Below are positions 43,689 through 50,507 of a DNA stretch of 55,099 nucleotides, in pieces. Under the pieces are notes generated by a model that saw only the letters and a list, made by a program, of their open reading frames with translations, was not told where the DNA came from and searched no databases. How positions within the stretch are numbered: the first letter of the stretch is position 1; every line of letters begins with the position of its first letter. The stretch is taken from positions 1-55,099 of the forward strand of contig CAVRVO010000016.1 of NCBI GenBank assembly GCA_963724625.1, in the 5' to 3' direction. Both the position numbers and the translations under genes were made by a program. The DNA is from DATBVX01 sp963724625 (lineage in GTDB: Bacteria; Pseudomonadota; Gammaproteobacteria; Steroidobacterales; Steroidobacteraceae).

Positions 43689-44000
43689 TTACTTGACTTG
43701 CATTTTATTCGTGACCGACTTCACGCCACCGACGGCGCTCGCCACCCTAATCGCGCTGCTGACATCGTCGCTAGAGCTTACGAAGCCGCTCAGCTGCACG
43801 ACGCCCTTGAACGTTTCGACGTTGATCTCGGAGACCTTGAGGCCAGGCTCATTCACGATGGCCGCCTTGACCTTGGTCGTGATGGTGCTGTCATCGACGT
43901 ACTGCCCGGTGGACTCATGAGTGCGCGTGGACGCGCAGCCCAAGGCCGCTATCAGCACGAGTGTCGAAAAAAGCGTGGTAAGAGTCTTGACTGGGTACAT
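43689..44000 (-). CDS. BON-domain lipoprotein
   Basis: 103 residues from ATG 44000 (MYPVKTL) with GGAG 9 nt upstream; the start five codons earlier lacks one. Signal peptide with lipobox ALGC, so the mature protein is lipidated and periplasmic. The BON domain covers the rest: DDSTITTKVKAAIVNEPGLKVSEINVETFKGVVQLSGFV and SSAIRVASAVGGVKSVTNKMQVK. BON proteins such as OsmY and DolP bind phospholipid interfaces and often respond to osmotic stress. The degraded OmpA gene follows on the same strand upstream. Confidence 0.9.
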   Translation of the reverse strand: MYPVKTLTTLFSTLVLIAALGCASTRTHESTGQYVDDSTITTKVKAAIVNEPGLKVSEINVETFKGVVQLSGFVSSSDDVSSAIRVASAVGGVKSVTNKMQVK

Positions 44001-44068
44001 AAACTGAAACTCCAAATAGATGAGAAACTAACACTCGGAAATCTGCACGTCGGCCCACCAACGACAAC

Positions 44069-44420
44069 TCAATTGGCGTTGGAAGTCACCTCAGCGACGG
44101 CTGGCGGATTGCTGATGATCACCTCGATGCGACGGTTCTGCTGCCGGCCGGCTGCGGAGTCGTTGTCTGCGACCGGGTCGCTCTCGCCCCTCCCCGATGC
44201 GTTGAGCCTGACGGAGCCGACACCTTGTCCGACCAGATTACGTCTTCACGGAGTCGGCGCGGCGCTGCGATAGCCCTGGTTACAGTCCTCGCTGCCAACG
44301 CTGTCCGTGTAGCCCTCGATCATGACGGTTCGGATACGGCGAATCACCGGTTGCGCCGGCCATCCATCAGAGGCGCGATTGTGCGCTGTCGCACTGAGGA
44401 CGTCTGTGCGTGAACGTACA
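44069..44420 (-). pseudogene. OmpA-family C-terminal domain, frameshifted remnant
   Basis: Pieces of one OmpA-like peptidoglycan-binding domain lie in different frames: IRTVMIEGYTDSVGSEDCNQG, LSQRRADSVKT, VGQGVGSVRLNASGRGESDP and ADNDSAAGRQQNRRIEVIIS, ending at a TGA at 44069-44071. At least two indels are needed, one after CNQG and one within KTY-LVGQ. The order and spacing are those of the family. No intact start was found, so it cannot make a working protein as sequenced. Confidence 0.75.
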
Positions 44421-44635
44421 TACACCTCGTGCCTGTCACCGCTGGACGAACCGCATGACCGACGACGCAGGAGTCCAGTGTGATCAACTGATAGTGCCAT
44501 GAAGCACAATCACCGGACGCGATGACTTGGCAGGCGCTTGAAAAGCGCTGCCTAGGTGCAGAAGCGTACAGACGCCGTCTTTCCTAGCCTGTACGGTAGT
44601 TGGCTCTACAGAATCACCATCACTCGGAGAATGCC

Positions 44636-45007
44636 ATGACTCAGAAACAGCTCGAGCCCGCCTCTACGGAACTACCGCCACCGATCGCCGCTCTCGTCGA
44701 GGCAACCAACGCCCACGACACCGCTGCGTTTCTCGCGAGCTTCACCGAAGACGCCGTTCTCACCGACGAAGGACACGACTATCGCGGTGCCGTTGCCATC
44801 AAAGAGTGGAGCGATCGCCAATACATCGGCGCCCAAGTGACTCTCGATGTCACTGACGTGAACTACCGCGACGGAAAGACCATCGTCACCGCCAAGGTGG
44901 ACGGAAACTTTCCCAAGGCTGGGCTTCCTGATCCCTTCAAGAAGGATCTGCACTTCGCCATCGACAATGCCAAGGTGTCCGCGTTGAGCATGCGTGCGGC
45001 TGGCTAG
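44636..45007 (+). CDS. NTF2-like/SnoaL-like polyketide-cyclase-fold protein
   Basis: 123 residues from ATG 44636 after GGAGA. LPPPIAALVEATNAHDTAAFLASFTEDAVLTDEGHDYRG and AIKEWSDRQYIGAQVTLDVTDV are the usual NTF2-like start, followed by TIVTAKVDGNFPKAGLPDPFKKDLHFAIDNAKVSAL. A cytoplasmic, probably dimeric protein; the ligand or reaction is unknown. Followed after 17 bp by a DUF3562 gene on the same strand, a likely two-gene unit. Confidence 0.82.
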   Translation: MTQKQLEPASTELPPPIAALVEATNAHDTAAFLASFTEDAVLTDEGHDYRGAVAIKEWSDRQYIGAQVTLDVTDVNYRDGKTIVTAKVDGNFPKAGLPDPFKKDLHFAIDNAKVSALSMRAAG

Positions 45008-45024
45008 GCGGGGGCGTTACCTCG

Positions 45025-45234
45025 ATGAGCTCAATTCTCGACCAGGGTGAAGCAGCCAGAAACGAGCGCGCGATCCGCTCATTAACCGACCGCGCAGAGG
45101 TGCCGCTGGCAGAAGTCCGTGCTCTGTTTATAGACGAATTTTCACGGCTCGGATCGGGCGCAAGGGTTCGCAAGTTTCTTCAGGTGCTCACGACGTCCAA
45201 TGTGCACGCAATGCTACGTCAGCGCCGCGGATGA
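45025..45234 (+). CDS. DUF3562-family small protein
   Basis: 69 residues. RAIRSLTDRAEVPLAEVRALFIDEFSRLGSGARVRKFLQVLTTSNVHAMLRQ follows the DUF3562 pattern (a short helical domain of 55-70 aa with 'V..lf..E..RL...ARV..FL..L....V...LR'). It is cytoplasmic, charged and of unknown function. The ribosome site before ATG 45025 is weak, so translation may be coupled to the gene 17 bp upstream. Confidence 0.75.
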   Translation: MSSILDQGEAARNERAIRSLTDRAEVPLAEVRALFIDEFSRLGSGARVRKFLQVLTTSNVHAMLRQRRG

Positions 45235-45453
45235 CGTGACAAGCAAAGAGCGGGAAAGGCGGGCGGCGCAACATCTGCCGCGATGCTGCTGCCGTGTTAC
45301 CACCCCTGTCGGTTTCGTGCGACCGAATTGCACGGAACATTCGCCGGGGGTGGACATTCTGAGTTGAACGCCTGCATCAGATATCAGTGCAGCGGTCTGG
45401 CTGAGCCCGGTGTCCTCCCTCACAACGTACGAGCACATCCGCGTCATGGTCTT

Positions 45454-45540
45454 CTAACGTCCGCGTTGAGCAACGCGCTGCTGTGTGATGGATGCTGGCA
45501 CTTTATCCAACTCGCGTCTGCTCCAACGCGTTGTTACGCG
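45454..45540 (+). repeat. attC-like imperfect palindrome, copy B
   Basis: Starts CTAACGTCCGCGTTGAGC and ends CTCCAACGCGTTGTTACGC. The CGCGTTG/CAACGCG arms pair and TAAC/GTTA close the ends. It shares the inner TGTGATG...GCACTTTATCC with copy A, 5.1 kb to the left and in the same orientation. The interval 45235-45546 holds no gene. Confidence 0.5.
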
Positions 45541-45546
45541 TCAGCA

Positions 45547-46071
45547 CTACTTCTCGACGAGGGGATTTGGTCCGATCTCCGTATACGAGAGGTGACTGCT
45601 CGGAAACACGGCCGTGAGATTTAGTGGCTGATCGCCCGCATTGACGAATGTGTGCGCAACACCGGCAGGAATTCGCACGATATAAGGACCCACCGCTTCG
45701 AAACGACGATCACCAACGACATAAGCCATGCGCCCGTGGTAAATCACGTGCGCCTCCTCAGTCTCATGAGTGTGCAGAGGCGGGCCCCCGCCCGGCTGCG
45801 TTTCGGTCATGATGAATGACAGCGATTCGAAGCCGTGGTCAGCACCATTCATGAAGTAGCCTGCCTCTCCCGGCACGTCGTAGAAGCTGGTCATGTTCTC
45901 GAGCTTTACCACATAGTCAGAGCCATTGTGCGGATTCTTCGGTGCGCGCTCGTAGCTCTCGGTTGGTAGCTTGTCCGGCCCAATGTGAACATATCCGCGC
46001 GGTTCGCGATTCTCGCAAGCAGTCAGAGCCATGCCCAGAGCTACGATCGAGATGGCTGCGATGATACGCAT
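45547..46071 (-). CDS. Cupin-domain lipoprotein
   Basis: 174 residues from ATG 46071, with GAGG nearby upstream. Signal peptide and lipobox LTAC (MRIIAAISIVALGMALTACE). The cupin core has GGGPPLHTHETEEAHVIYHGRM (HTHxxE motif for metal, residues around 100) and PYIVRIPAGVAHTFVNAGDQP (second motif with His). A metal-binding, small-molecule or sensor role in the periplasm is plausible; the substrate is unknown. The downstream side faces attC-like copy B. The half repeat (46106) begins just upstream of its start. Confidence 0.82.
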   Translation of the reverse strand: MRIIAAISIVALGMALTACENREPRGYVHIGPDKLPTESYERAPKNPHNGSDYVVKLENMTSFYDVPGEAGYFMNGADHGFESLSFIMTETQPGGGPPLHTHETEEAHVIYHGRMAYVVGDRRFEAVGPYIVRIPAGVAHTFVNAGDQPLNLTAVFPSSHLSYTEIGPNPLVEK

Positions 46072-46105
46072 GGCTGTAACCTCGGATGCCACTGTTGCGA
46101 CTGAC

Positions 46106-46140
46106 GCCTAACGTCCGCGTCGAGCTGATTAATAGTCGCC
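46106..46140 (+). repeat. attC-like half site, copy C
   Basis: GCCTAACGTCCGCGTCGAGC agrees with the left end of copies A and B; sequence then diverges at CTGATTAATAG. The right half (GTTRRRY end) is absent. Confidence 0.4.
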
Positions 46141-46251
46141 GCTGGCCGTTGGTTCCCGCGCCCGGCATGTCAGCATTGTGTGGCTCCCACTCCTCCAACT
46201 CGCTCAACTCCGACTCGAAGCGAACGTGATCGACTGGTCCGCGCCCGCGCT

Positions 46252-46493
46252 TCATGTCGCGCACCGTAACCTCGACCTCATTGAATTCACTTCTGCTGAC
46301 AGTGCGACAAGGGTCACCTCGGCCCCGCCCGTGACCTGTATGTCGACGATCCCCGACAGGATGAGTAGAAGCACCACAAGCACGCAACAATGCGGGTCGG
46401 GCCATATCCCCAGTTGCGGCTATGCGGCCATGTCGGGAACGCCCCGACCAGAATCAAAACAAGCACGATCAGCAGAGGTGTTCCAAGGCTTAT
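46252..46493 (-). pseudogene. DUF3309-family small membrane protein, start lost and frameshifted
   Basis: The frame reads SLGTPLLIVLVLILVGAFPT, WPHSRNWGYGPTRIVA, the conserved body of DUF3309 (about 50-aa proteins beginning MSLGTILLI...ALPTWPYS...GYGP). The codon where the start ATG belongs is ATA (46493-46491). After RIVA one base is missing: the continuation VLVVLLLILSGIV, the second helix, lies in another frame, which runs to 46252. Both defects together make it a pseudogene. Confidence 0.7.
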
Positions 46494-46511
46494 GGGGTCG
46501 TCAAGACGGCA

Positions 46512-47051
46512 TCAGCGCGCCCATCCATGCACAGGCGCATGCTCACCGAGGGCCTCCGACAGCTCCTCCATCGCCGCGTGCATCTCCTTCGTTGTCGCCT
46601 TTGCTTCCTGCACGAAAGCTGCCAGCCAGTCGAACCGGCGCAGGGCAAAGACTCTGCGGCCCGCCCTCAACGGTTTGCCGATTACGAGCCCGACTGGGAC
46701 ATGTGTTCCATCTTGAGCCGGCATGAATTCAACGCGGGAGTGCGCAATGTCATTGCGAGGATTGGCGAGGCGCTCGGCACGCTTCACTGCAGCGAGCGCC
46801 CGTCTGCGTGTCGCTGGCGGAACGGCGTGCGCCCAGTGCTGCACGGCCTTACGCAAGAGCGGTGCGATCTTCTTCATGTCGTCCTTGTGATACCTCGCCA
46901 GCAGCCTCGGATCGCTGCGAAGCAGCGCGGCCCAGTCGAGCATCAGCCCCTCTAGGACACCGAAGAACACAATCGCGCGGCCGAGCTCCATCATCCACCG
47001 CTTTGTGCCTGGATCCGTGGTAACGATGAGCTGAAATTGTGGCTTGCTCAC
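46512..47051 (-). CDS. Protein with HEPN-like RxxxxH motif, 179 aa
   Basis: GTG start at 47051. An all-helical, cytoplasmic protein: GRAIVFFGVLEGLMLDWAAL, HKDDMKKIAPLLRKAVQHWA, then ANPRNDIAHSRVEFMP, which contains R-N-D-I-A-H, the Rx4H motif of HEPN nucleases, preceded by a helix as in that fold. HEPN domains are common in toxins and in anti-phage RNases. No antitoxin-like partner is adjacent; the gene before it is the 114-aa paralogue family member. Family assignment rests on the motif and helical context only. Confidence 0.5.
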   Translation of the reverse strand: MSKPQFQLIVTTDPGTKRWMMELGRAIVFFGVLEGLMLDWAALLRSDPRLLARYHKDDMKKIAPLLRKAVQHWAHAVPPATRRRALAAVKRAERLANPRNDIAHSRVEFMPAQDGTHVPVGLVIGKPLRAGRRVFALRRFDWLAAFVQEAKATTKEMHAAMEELSEALGEHAPVHGWAR

Positions 47052-47118
47052 GGCCCCCCGGCATCAGCGATGGTGTCGGGGTCTTTTGTTGGCGGATAAT
47101 TGCGGCGAAAACTGAAAA

Positions 47119-47463
47119 TCATTGCGGGCTTGGAATTTCGAAGGCTCCGAGATCAAGAAGAGGTGGCGCGGCCCTTCTCACTATTTCCCGGCACAGAACC
47201 CTGGTGGTTTCGATATGCCGTGCGGCCGCCGCATTCAGATCGCCGATCCAGATCCCATCGAGTGAAGTCAGAATCGTCCTAGCACCGCCGCTGTCATTGA
47301 CTCGGCGCAGCGCATCCTTCACGGCCGACTCTGCAAATTCCAGGCGCTCTTTGTAGCCGGGGTTCTGGTGGTCCTCTGCGAGGCTCTTGCCGATGCACTG
47401 GTCAGCGCGCTGCAGCTGGTCTCGCAGGGTACTTGTGTCTGTATGTGTGAAAGCCGGAGACAT
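47119..47463 (-). CDS. Small conserved protein, 114 aa (paralogue family, divergent copy 3)
   Basis: Aligns with the 104-aa proteins at 379 and 36266: LRDQLQRADQCIGKSLAEDH against VRHELEEADKHLDLSLAEDR, RLEFAESAVKDALRRVNDSGGARTILTSLDGI against RFEFAHAAVRDALRWVDEGGDAVAILVALEDV, and NAAAARHIETTRVLCRE against SDRAARHIVLARVMLRH. About a third of residues are shared, so the duplication is old. Soluble and helical. The start ATG 47463 is supported by length only. It stands just upstream of the HEPN-motif gene. Confidence 0.65.
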   Translation of the reverse strand: MSPAFTHTDTSTLRDQLQRADQCIGKSLAEDHQNPGYKERLEFAESAVKDALRRVNDSGGARTILTSLDGIWIGDLNAAAARHIETTRVLCREIVRRAAPPLLDLGAFEIPSPQ

Positions 47464-47587
47464 GGAGTACTAAAAGCTTTTGCCAATTTTTGGCGGGGCA
47501 GTCCGTGCGCCACCGTACATTAGAGGTCGCGAGTGGCTCCGATATTGGTGAGGTGTCGGGGTTTTGCGACATGCTTTAGTTGTACGC

Positions 47588-47681
47588 CAGGGCTTACAAC
47601 GCGCCCATCCGCCCCAAGATCAAGCGACAGCAAAGGAGTCTGCTCGACTGAGCCGGTTTGACAACAAGGAGATAGGTTTCC
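47588..47681 (+). promoter_or_regulatory. Leader/promoter region shared with hsp20
   Basis: Blocks in common with 34545-34631, in the same order and spacing: CTTACAACGCGCC, CGCCCCAA, TCTGCTCGACTGA, and the ribosome site CAAGGAGA. Confidence 0.5.
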
Positions 47682-47936
47682 ATGTCAGTACAGTCTCGCT
47701 CGCGAGCCGCGGCAGGCAACTTTGCATGGGTCATAGCTGCATTCCTTGTCGTGAACATGGTCTTGGTGGTGCTGCTCCTTGAGTCACTTGATCGATTCGC
47801 AATGCCCGGCGCCCCGGTTGTGATCGCGTCTCTGTTGGTTTCGATGGTCTTAGCCGTGTACCTGGGCCGGAGTTTGCGTGTCGGGAGCGAAGAGCTGCTC
47901 ACCGCACCACCATCGGGTCGAAGCACGAAAACGTGA
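47682..47936 (+). CDS. Small inner-membrane protein, 84 aa
   Basis: ATG 47682 behind AAGGAGA. Two membrane helices, about residues 13-33 (NFAWVIAAFLVVNMVLVVLLL) and 43-62 (GAPVVIASLLVSMVLAVYLG), with a positive N-terminus and a hydrophilic tail (RSLRVGSEELLTAPPSGRSTKT). A hairpin-type integral protein with no recognised family. Sharing of a leader with hsp20 suggests stress-linked expression, by inference only. Confidence 0.6.
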   Translation: MSVQSRSRAAAGNFAWVIAAFLVVNMVLVVLLLESLDRFAMPGAPVVIASLLVSMVLAVYLGRSLRVGSEELLTAPPSGRSTKT

Positions 47937-48047
47937 GTCGATAGTCGCAGAACGCTATTCGAAGGCCCAGGCTGGCAACGGTCGGGGCGTTTCTGTTTCA
48001 AGCCGCCGGATATCCCCAAGCGCTCCACAGCCCGCCCGCGCTACGCT

Positions 48048-48275
48048 TTGCGCTTGTCGCTTGGCCGAATTGTTATTCATGTCGAATGCGGGCATTGCGG
48101 TCGCCGCGCGATGATCGAAGAGCATCGGCTTGCGCCCACGTCCCGTAAGCAGCAAGTACGCTGTAGACGTTGCGGCCAGCGGAAGGCGAGCGTTAGCCTC
48201 GTGTGGCATCAAGGCGGCCCGTCGAACAATGTTGTGCGGTTAGCCGATTACGCGGCGCGGCGTGTTAACAACTAG
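48048..48275 (+). CDS. Small zinc-ribbon protein, 75 aa
   Basis: Two CxxC pairs, ECGHCG (Cys14, Cys17) and RCRRCG (Cys39, Cys42), spaced as in a zinc ribbon; a basic linker (RRAMIEEHRLAPTSRKQQ) and a tail SNNVVRLADYAARR. The exact start is unclear: the first GTG/TTG codons lie before SLGRIVIHVECGHCG, none with a good ribosome site. Degraded copies of parts of this gene occur at 35385-35467 and 49303-49400, indicating a family spread within this region. DNA or RNA binding is possible. Confidence 0.6.
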   Translation: MRLSLGRIVIHVECGHCGRRAMIEEHRLAPTSRKQQVRCRRCGQRKASVSLVWHQGGPSNNVVRLADYAARRVNN

Positions 48276-48318
48276 CTCGTGTTGGTTCTTGCAGATCTGC
48301 TCGAAAGTTTCCGCAGAC

Positions 48319-48385
48319 GAAGGCCCCGGCGATTCGCGTCGAGGCCTTTAGCAGCTGGGCCGGGATTCTCTAATTTCCGCAGACG
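48319..48385 (-). repeat. Hairpin module, copy 11 (diverged core)
   Basis: AAGGCCCCGGCG / CGTCGAGGCCTT stem at 48319-48349, then GCTGGGCCGGGATTCTCTAA and TTTCCGCAG. The core has lost TAGCGGGGG, but the TAATTTCCGCAG part matches copies 8 and 12. Confidence 0.55.
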
Positions 48386-49232
48386 ACGGCGACTCATGCC
48401 CGTCATTCGCGGTGAAAGGACCAGATCCGATCTCCCAAAGATAGGTGTCAAAAATCCGTTCAAGGAACCAGGGCTGCGAAGCAAGGGCAGTCAGCTCCGC
48501 ATCCGTCCGTTGCCATGGACGGACAAATGGCCGGATCTCGTGCAGCCGAGAAGCAGCATTCGTTATTGCCATTTCGTGTCGGTTGTATTGATTTCGCCAT
48601 GAAGAACAGTATTCGATGTAGTTGGGGGTTCCGACGTCATAGCCGAAGTCTCGGAGTGCGTTCACGGCTCGATAGTCATAAATGATGTAAGGCCACCTAT
48701 GCTTTAGCCACAACAATTTCGAGGCAGCCGAGAGATTGCACTGATTGAACCGCTCCTTGAATCGCGCCGCCAGCCTTTCAACCTTCTCTTCTGGCGATAA
48801 CTGCGATTCGGCATCAACTTGTCGGAGCGCATCCAAAACCGCTTGAGCGACTTCATCAGATCCGAGGTCTGCGAATGTTCGTGATACTTGGAAATAGCTG
48901 AGCGCAGCGCGAACGTGCTGTAACGACGGATGGCCGGCGATCTGCTCGTGTAGGGCACGCTCCCGCTGCTCCCACTGAAGAAGGAAGCGCAAGGCGCAAT
49001 ACTCAAACGGTAGCTCCAAGGCATCTATATGGGGGCTAACGTACGTGGCAGACTCCCTGTCCTTACCCCTCTCGGTCGGGTCGGTCACGCGGTGGCTCCC
49101 TGTTCCGAGGGAGTGCAGCAGAATAGCCGGCCGGATCTTGCCCTTCAGCGTGCGCGGCCCGTTCACTGGCCGGCGGGCACTCCCAGCGCTAGTAGTTCTG
49201 CCAAATTTCTCCGCTCTGAGCGGGGCGCACAT
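48348..49232 (-). CDS. Unknown protein, conserved-looking core, both ends irregular
   Basis: The frame is open for 294 codons, but only the part from about 49050 to 48420 looks like a protein: DALELPFEYCALRFLLQWEQ, ALSYFQVSRTFADLGSDEV, LSAASKLLWLKHRWPYIIYD, YRAVNALRDFG, WFLERIFDTYLWEIG. Soluble and helix-rich. No good start codon precedes this region (codons before DALELP are ACG TAC GTT AGC CCC CAT ATA), so the N-terminus may have been lost. The end runs into repeat module copy 11. Family not recognised; the 'LWLKHRWPYIIYDYRA' segment seems the most family-diagnostic for a search. Confidence 0.5.
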   Translation of the reverse strand: MCAPLRAEKFGRTTSAGSARRPVNGPRTLKGKIRPAILLHSLGTGSHRVTDPTERGKDRESATYVSPHIDALELPFEYCALRFLLQWEQRERALHEQIAGHPSLQHVRAALSYFQVSRTFADLGSDEVAQAVLDALRQVDAESQLSPEEKVERLAARFKERFNQCNLSAASKLLWLKHRWPYIIYDYRAVNALRDFGYDVGTPNYIEYCSSWRNQYNRHEMAITNAASRLHEIRPFVRPWQRTDAELTALASQPWFLERIFDTYLWEIGSGPFTANDGHESPSSAEIRESRPSC

Positions 49233-49302
49233 CTACGAGTGAACCGTCAGAGTAGGCGACAACGCACCCTTGCGTCTGTACGTTACCGTACGCTAGGCCC
49301 CG

Positions 49303-49400
49303 GAGCATCGGCTTGCACCGTCGTTCCGAAGGGCAACTACGTCGCACGCGCTGCGGCCGGAAAGAGGCGAGCGTCAGTCTCGTGTGGCATCAAGGCCCTT
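49303..49400 (+). pseudogene. Degraded fragment of the zinc-ribbon gene
   Basis: Matches the second half of 48048-48275: GAGCATCGGCTTGC, TGCGGCC, GCGAGCGT, CTCGTGTGGCATCAAGGC all recur in order. An indel puts the two parts in different frames and the Cys codons of the second pair are only partly kept. It lies between the 48348 gene and the gene at 49494. Confidence 0.6.
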
Positions 49401-49493
49401 AAGCACCAAGGCCCATGAGCGGTTATGCCTATGCCGGGGACCGCCGGAAGCGCTGGTGCTACAGTTCCAGCGTCAAGATTGGGGAGAACACTG

Positions 49494-50039
49494 ATGAACA
49501 TTTCGCTGCGCTCAACGCTCGCTCAGATTTCAAGCATTTCTCCCGGTCACCTGGTCGCATTCGGTGATGGGCAGTCAGCGTCTCTAGCCATTAGGTGCCA
49601 ACGGGGGGCGAAGCTGCCGCAATTGGCATTGCTCAAGAAGTATGACCAGGCACCGAACGGGATCGTGTGCGAGCTCGCGACTTGGACGCATGTCGAGAGT
49701 GCCGTTGGTCTTGACCTCGGCTCGGACTTCATTCTGGAATTCGACCCGCTGAAAGACCTCGATACCAGCAGGGCCGTCAATGCATTGTCCACGTCGGGAG
49801 CCCTTCTGATACGTGGCGCAGATAAATACTTGACCGTAGAGGGACGCCAAGGAGGAGGCACGATGTTGTTGGATTTCGTTTCCGGCGACATTGCGCCGGC
49901 GAACAATGACGTGGTGGCGGTTATCCCGCAATTCCGATTAGGCATATCTGGACCTATCGGCGTCATTTGGTTGTTCGGCACAAGTCAATATCAGAGTGCC
50001 GTAGCACCTCACGCCGCCCCCAACCAGCGCCACGCTTGA
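49494..50039 (+). CDS. Hypothetical protein, 181 aa
   Basis: ATG 49494 after GGGGAG. Predominantly beta-like, soluble: SPGHLVAFGDGQSASLAIRC, NGIVCELATWTHVESAVGLD, GALLIRGADKYLTVEGRQGG, VVAVIPQFRLGISGPIGVIWLFG. No signal peptide or membrane helix. I do not recognise a family. The gene stands alone between a degraded zinc-ribbon fragment and the mini-ORF at 50234. Its base composition matches its neighbours. Confidence 0.6.
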   Translation: MNISLRSTLAQISSISPGHLVAFGDGQSASLAIRCQRGAKLPQLALLKKYDQAPNGIVCELATWTHVESAVGLDLGSDFILEFDPLKDLDTSRAVNALSTSGALLIRGADKYLTVEGRQGGGTMLLDFVSGDIAPANNDVVAVIPQFRLGISGPIGVIWLFGTSQYQSAVAPHAAPNQRHA

Positions 50040-50233
50040 TCGACGGTTGCCCCCCGTTCTGAGGTCCGGCCGGGGCTCCGCTGCGCGCGGGGAAGTGGAA
50101 GCGCGACTTTTCGAATCGCTCCGTGCGGCCGTCAACATCGGCCGTCGAGGAGCGCCTAGACAAGCGTGCATGCGCGACGCTCGCCCCCGATGCATGGCGG
50201 TAAGGTTGCCGGTGGGACGAAACAAGACCAGCG

Positions 50234-50428
50234 GTGCCGGGCCTGCCACGCTTACACCCAGGCAGACATCATGTAATCACCGTAGCGACGCTGCGCGATG
50301 TGCAAATCACCTTGAGTCCGCATCGCTCCGGCGGCTACTTAGTGGCTGAATTTGGCTTGGAGACGGCTCCCCTGCTCGCAGCAGCAGGGGATGCCGGAAA
50401 TAGTGGTAGCGGGGGCACGATTCATTAA
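50234..50428 (+). CDS. Mini-ORF homologous to 35495-35620
   Basis: The conserved part begins at about 50299 (GTG): VQITLSPHRSGGYLVAEFG, LETAPLLAAAGDAGN, then runs through the core of module copy 12 to a stop at 50428. The residues before 50299 have no counterpart in the other copy, so the real start may be there. The coding overlap with the hairpin at 50369-50391 repeats the arrangement seen at 35577. Confidence 0.4.
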   Translation: MPGLPRLHPGRHHVITVATLRDVQITLSPHRSGGYLVAEFGLETAPLLAAAGDAGNSGSGGTIH

Positions 50429-50445
50429 TTTCCGCAGGAGACGTC
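50368..50445 (-). repeat. Hairpin/TAGCGGGG module, copy 12
   Basis: CCCCTGCT / AGCAGGGG hairpin (50369-50391), then AATAGTGGTAGCGGGGGCAC and GATTCATTAATTTCCGCAG. The core is exact. No gene occupies 50446-50507. Confidence 0.65.
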
Positions 50446-50507
50446 CACTTGTGCATGCGGCATAAGTACGCACGCCGCAGGCGGATTGCTTTTTGAGCGG
50501 CCGCTGT

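Noticed and set aside
47045..47085. Hairpin with CCCCCCGGCATCA / TGGTGTCGGGG near the HEPN-motif gene as a plus-strand terminator
   Set aside because: A short T-run follows on the plus strand, but no plus-strand gene ends there. It may serve the minus-strand 114-aa gene, but evidence is too thin to call.
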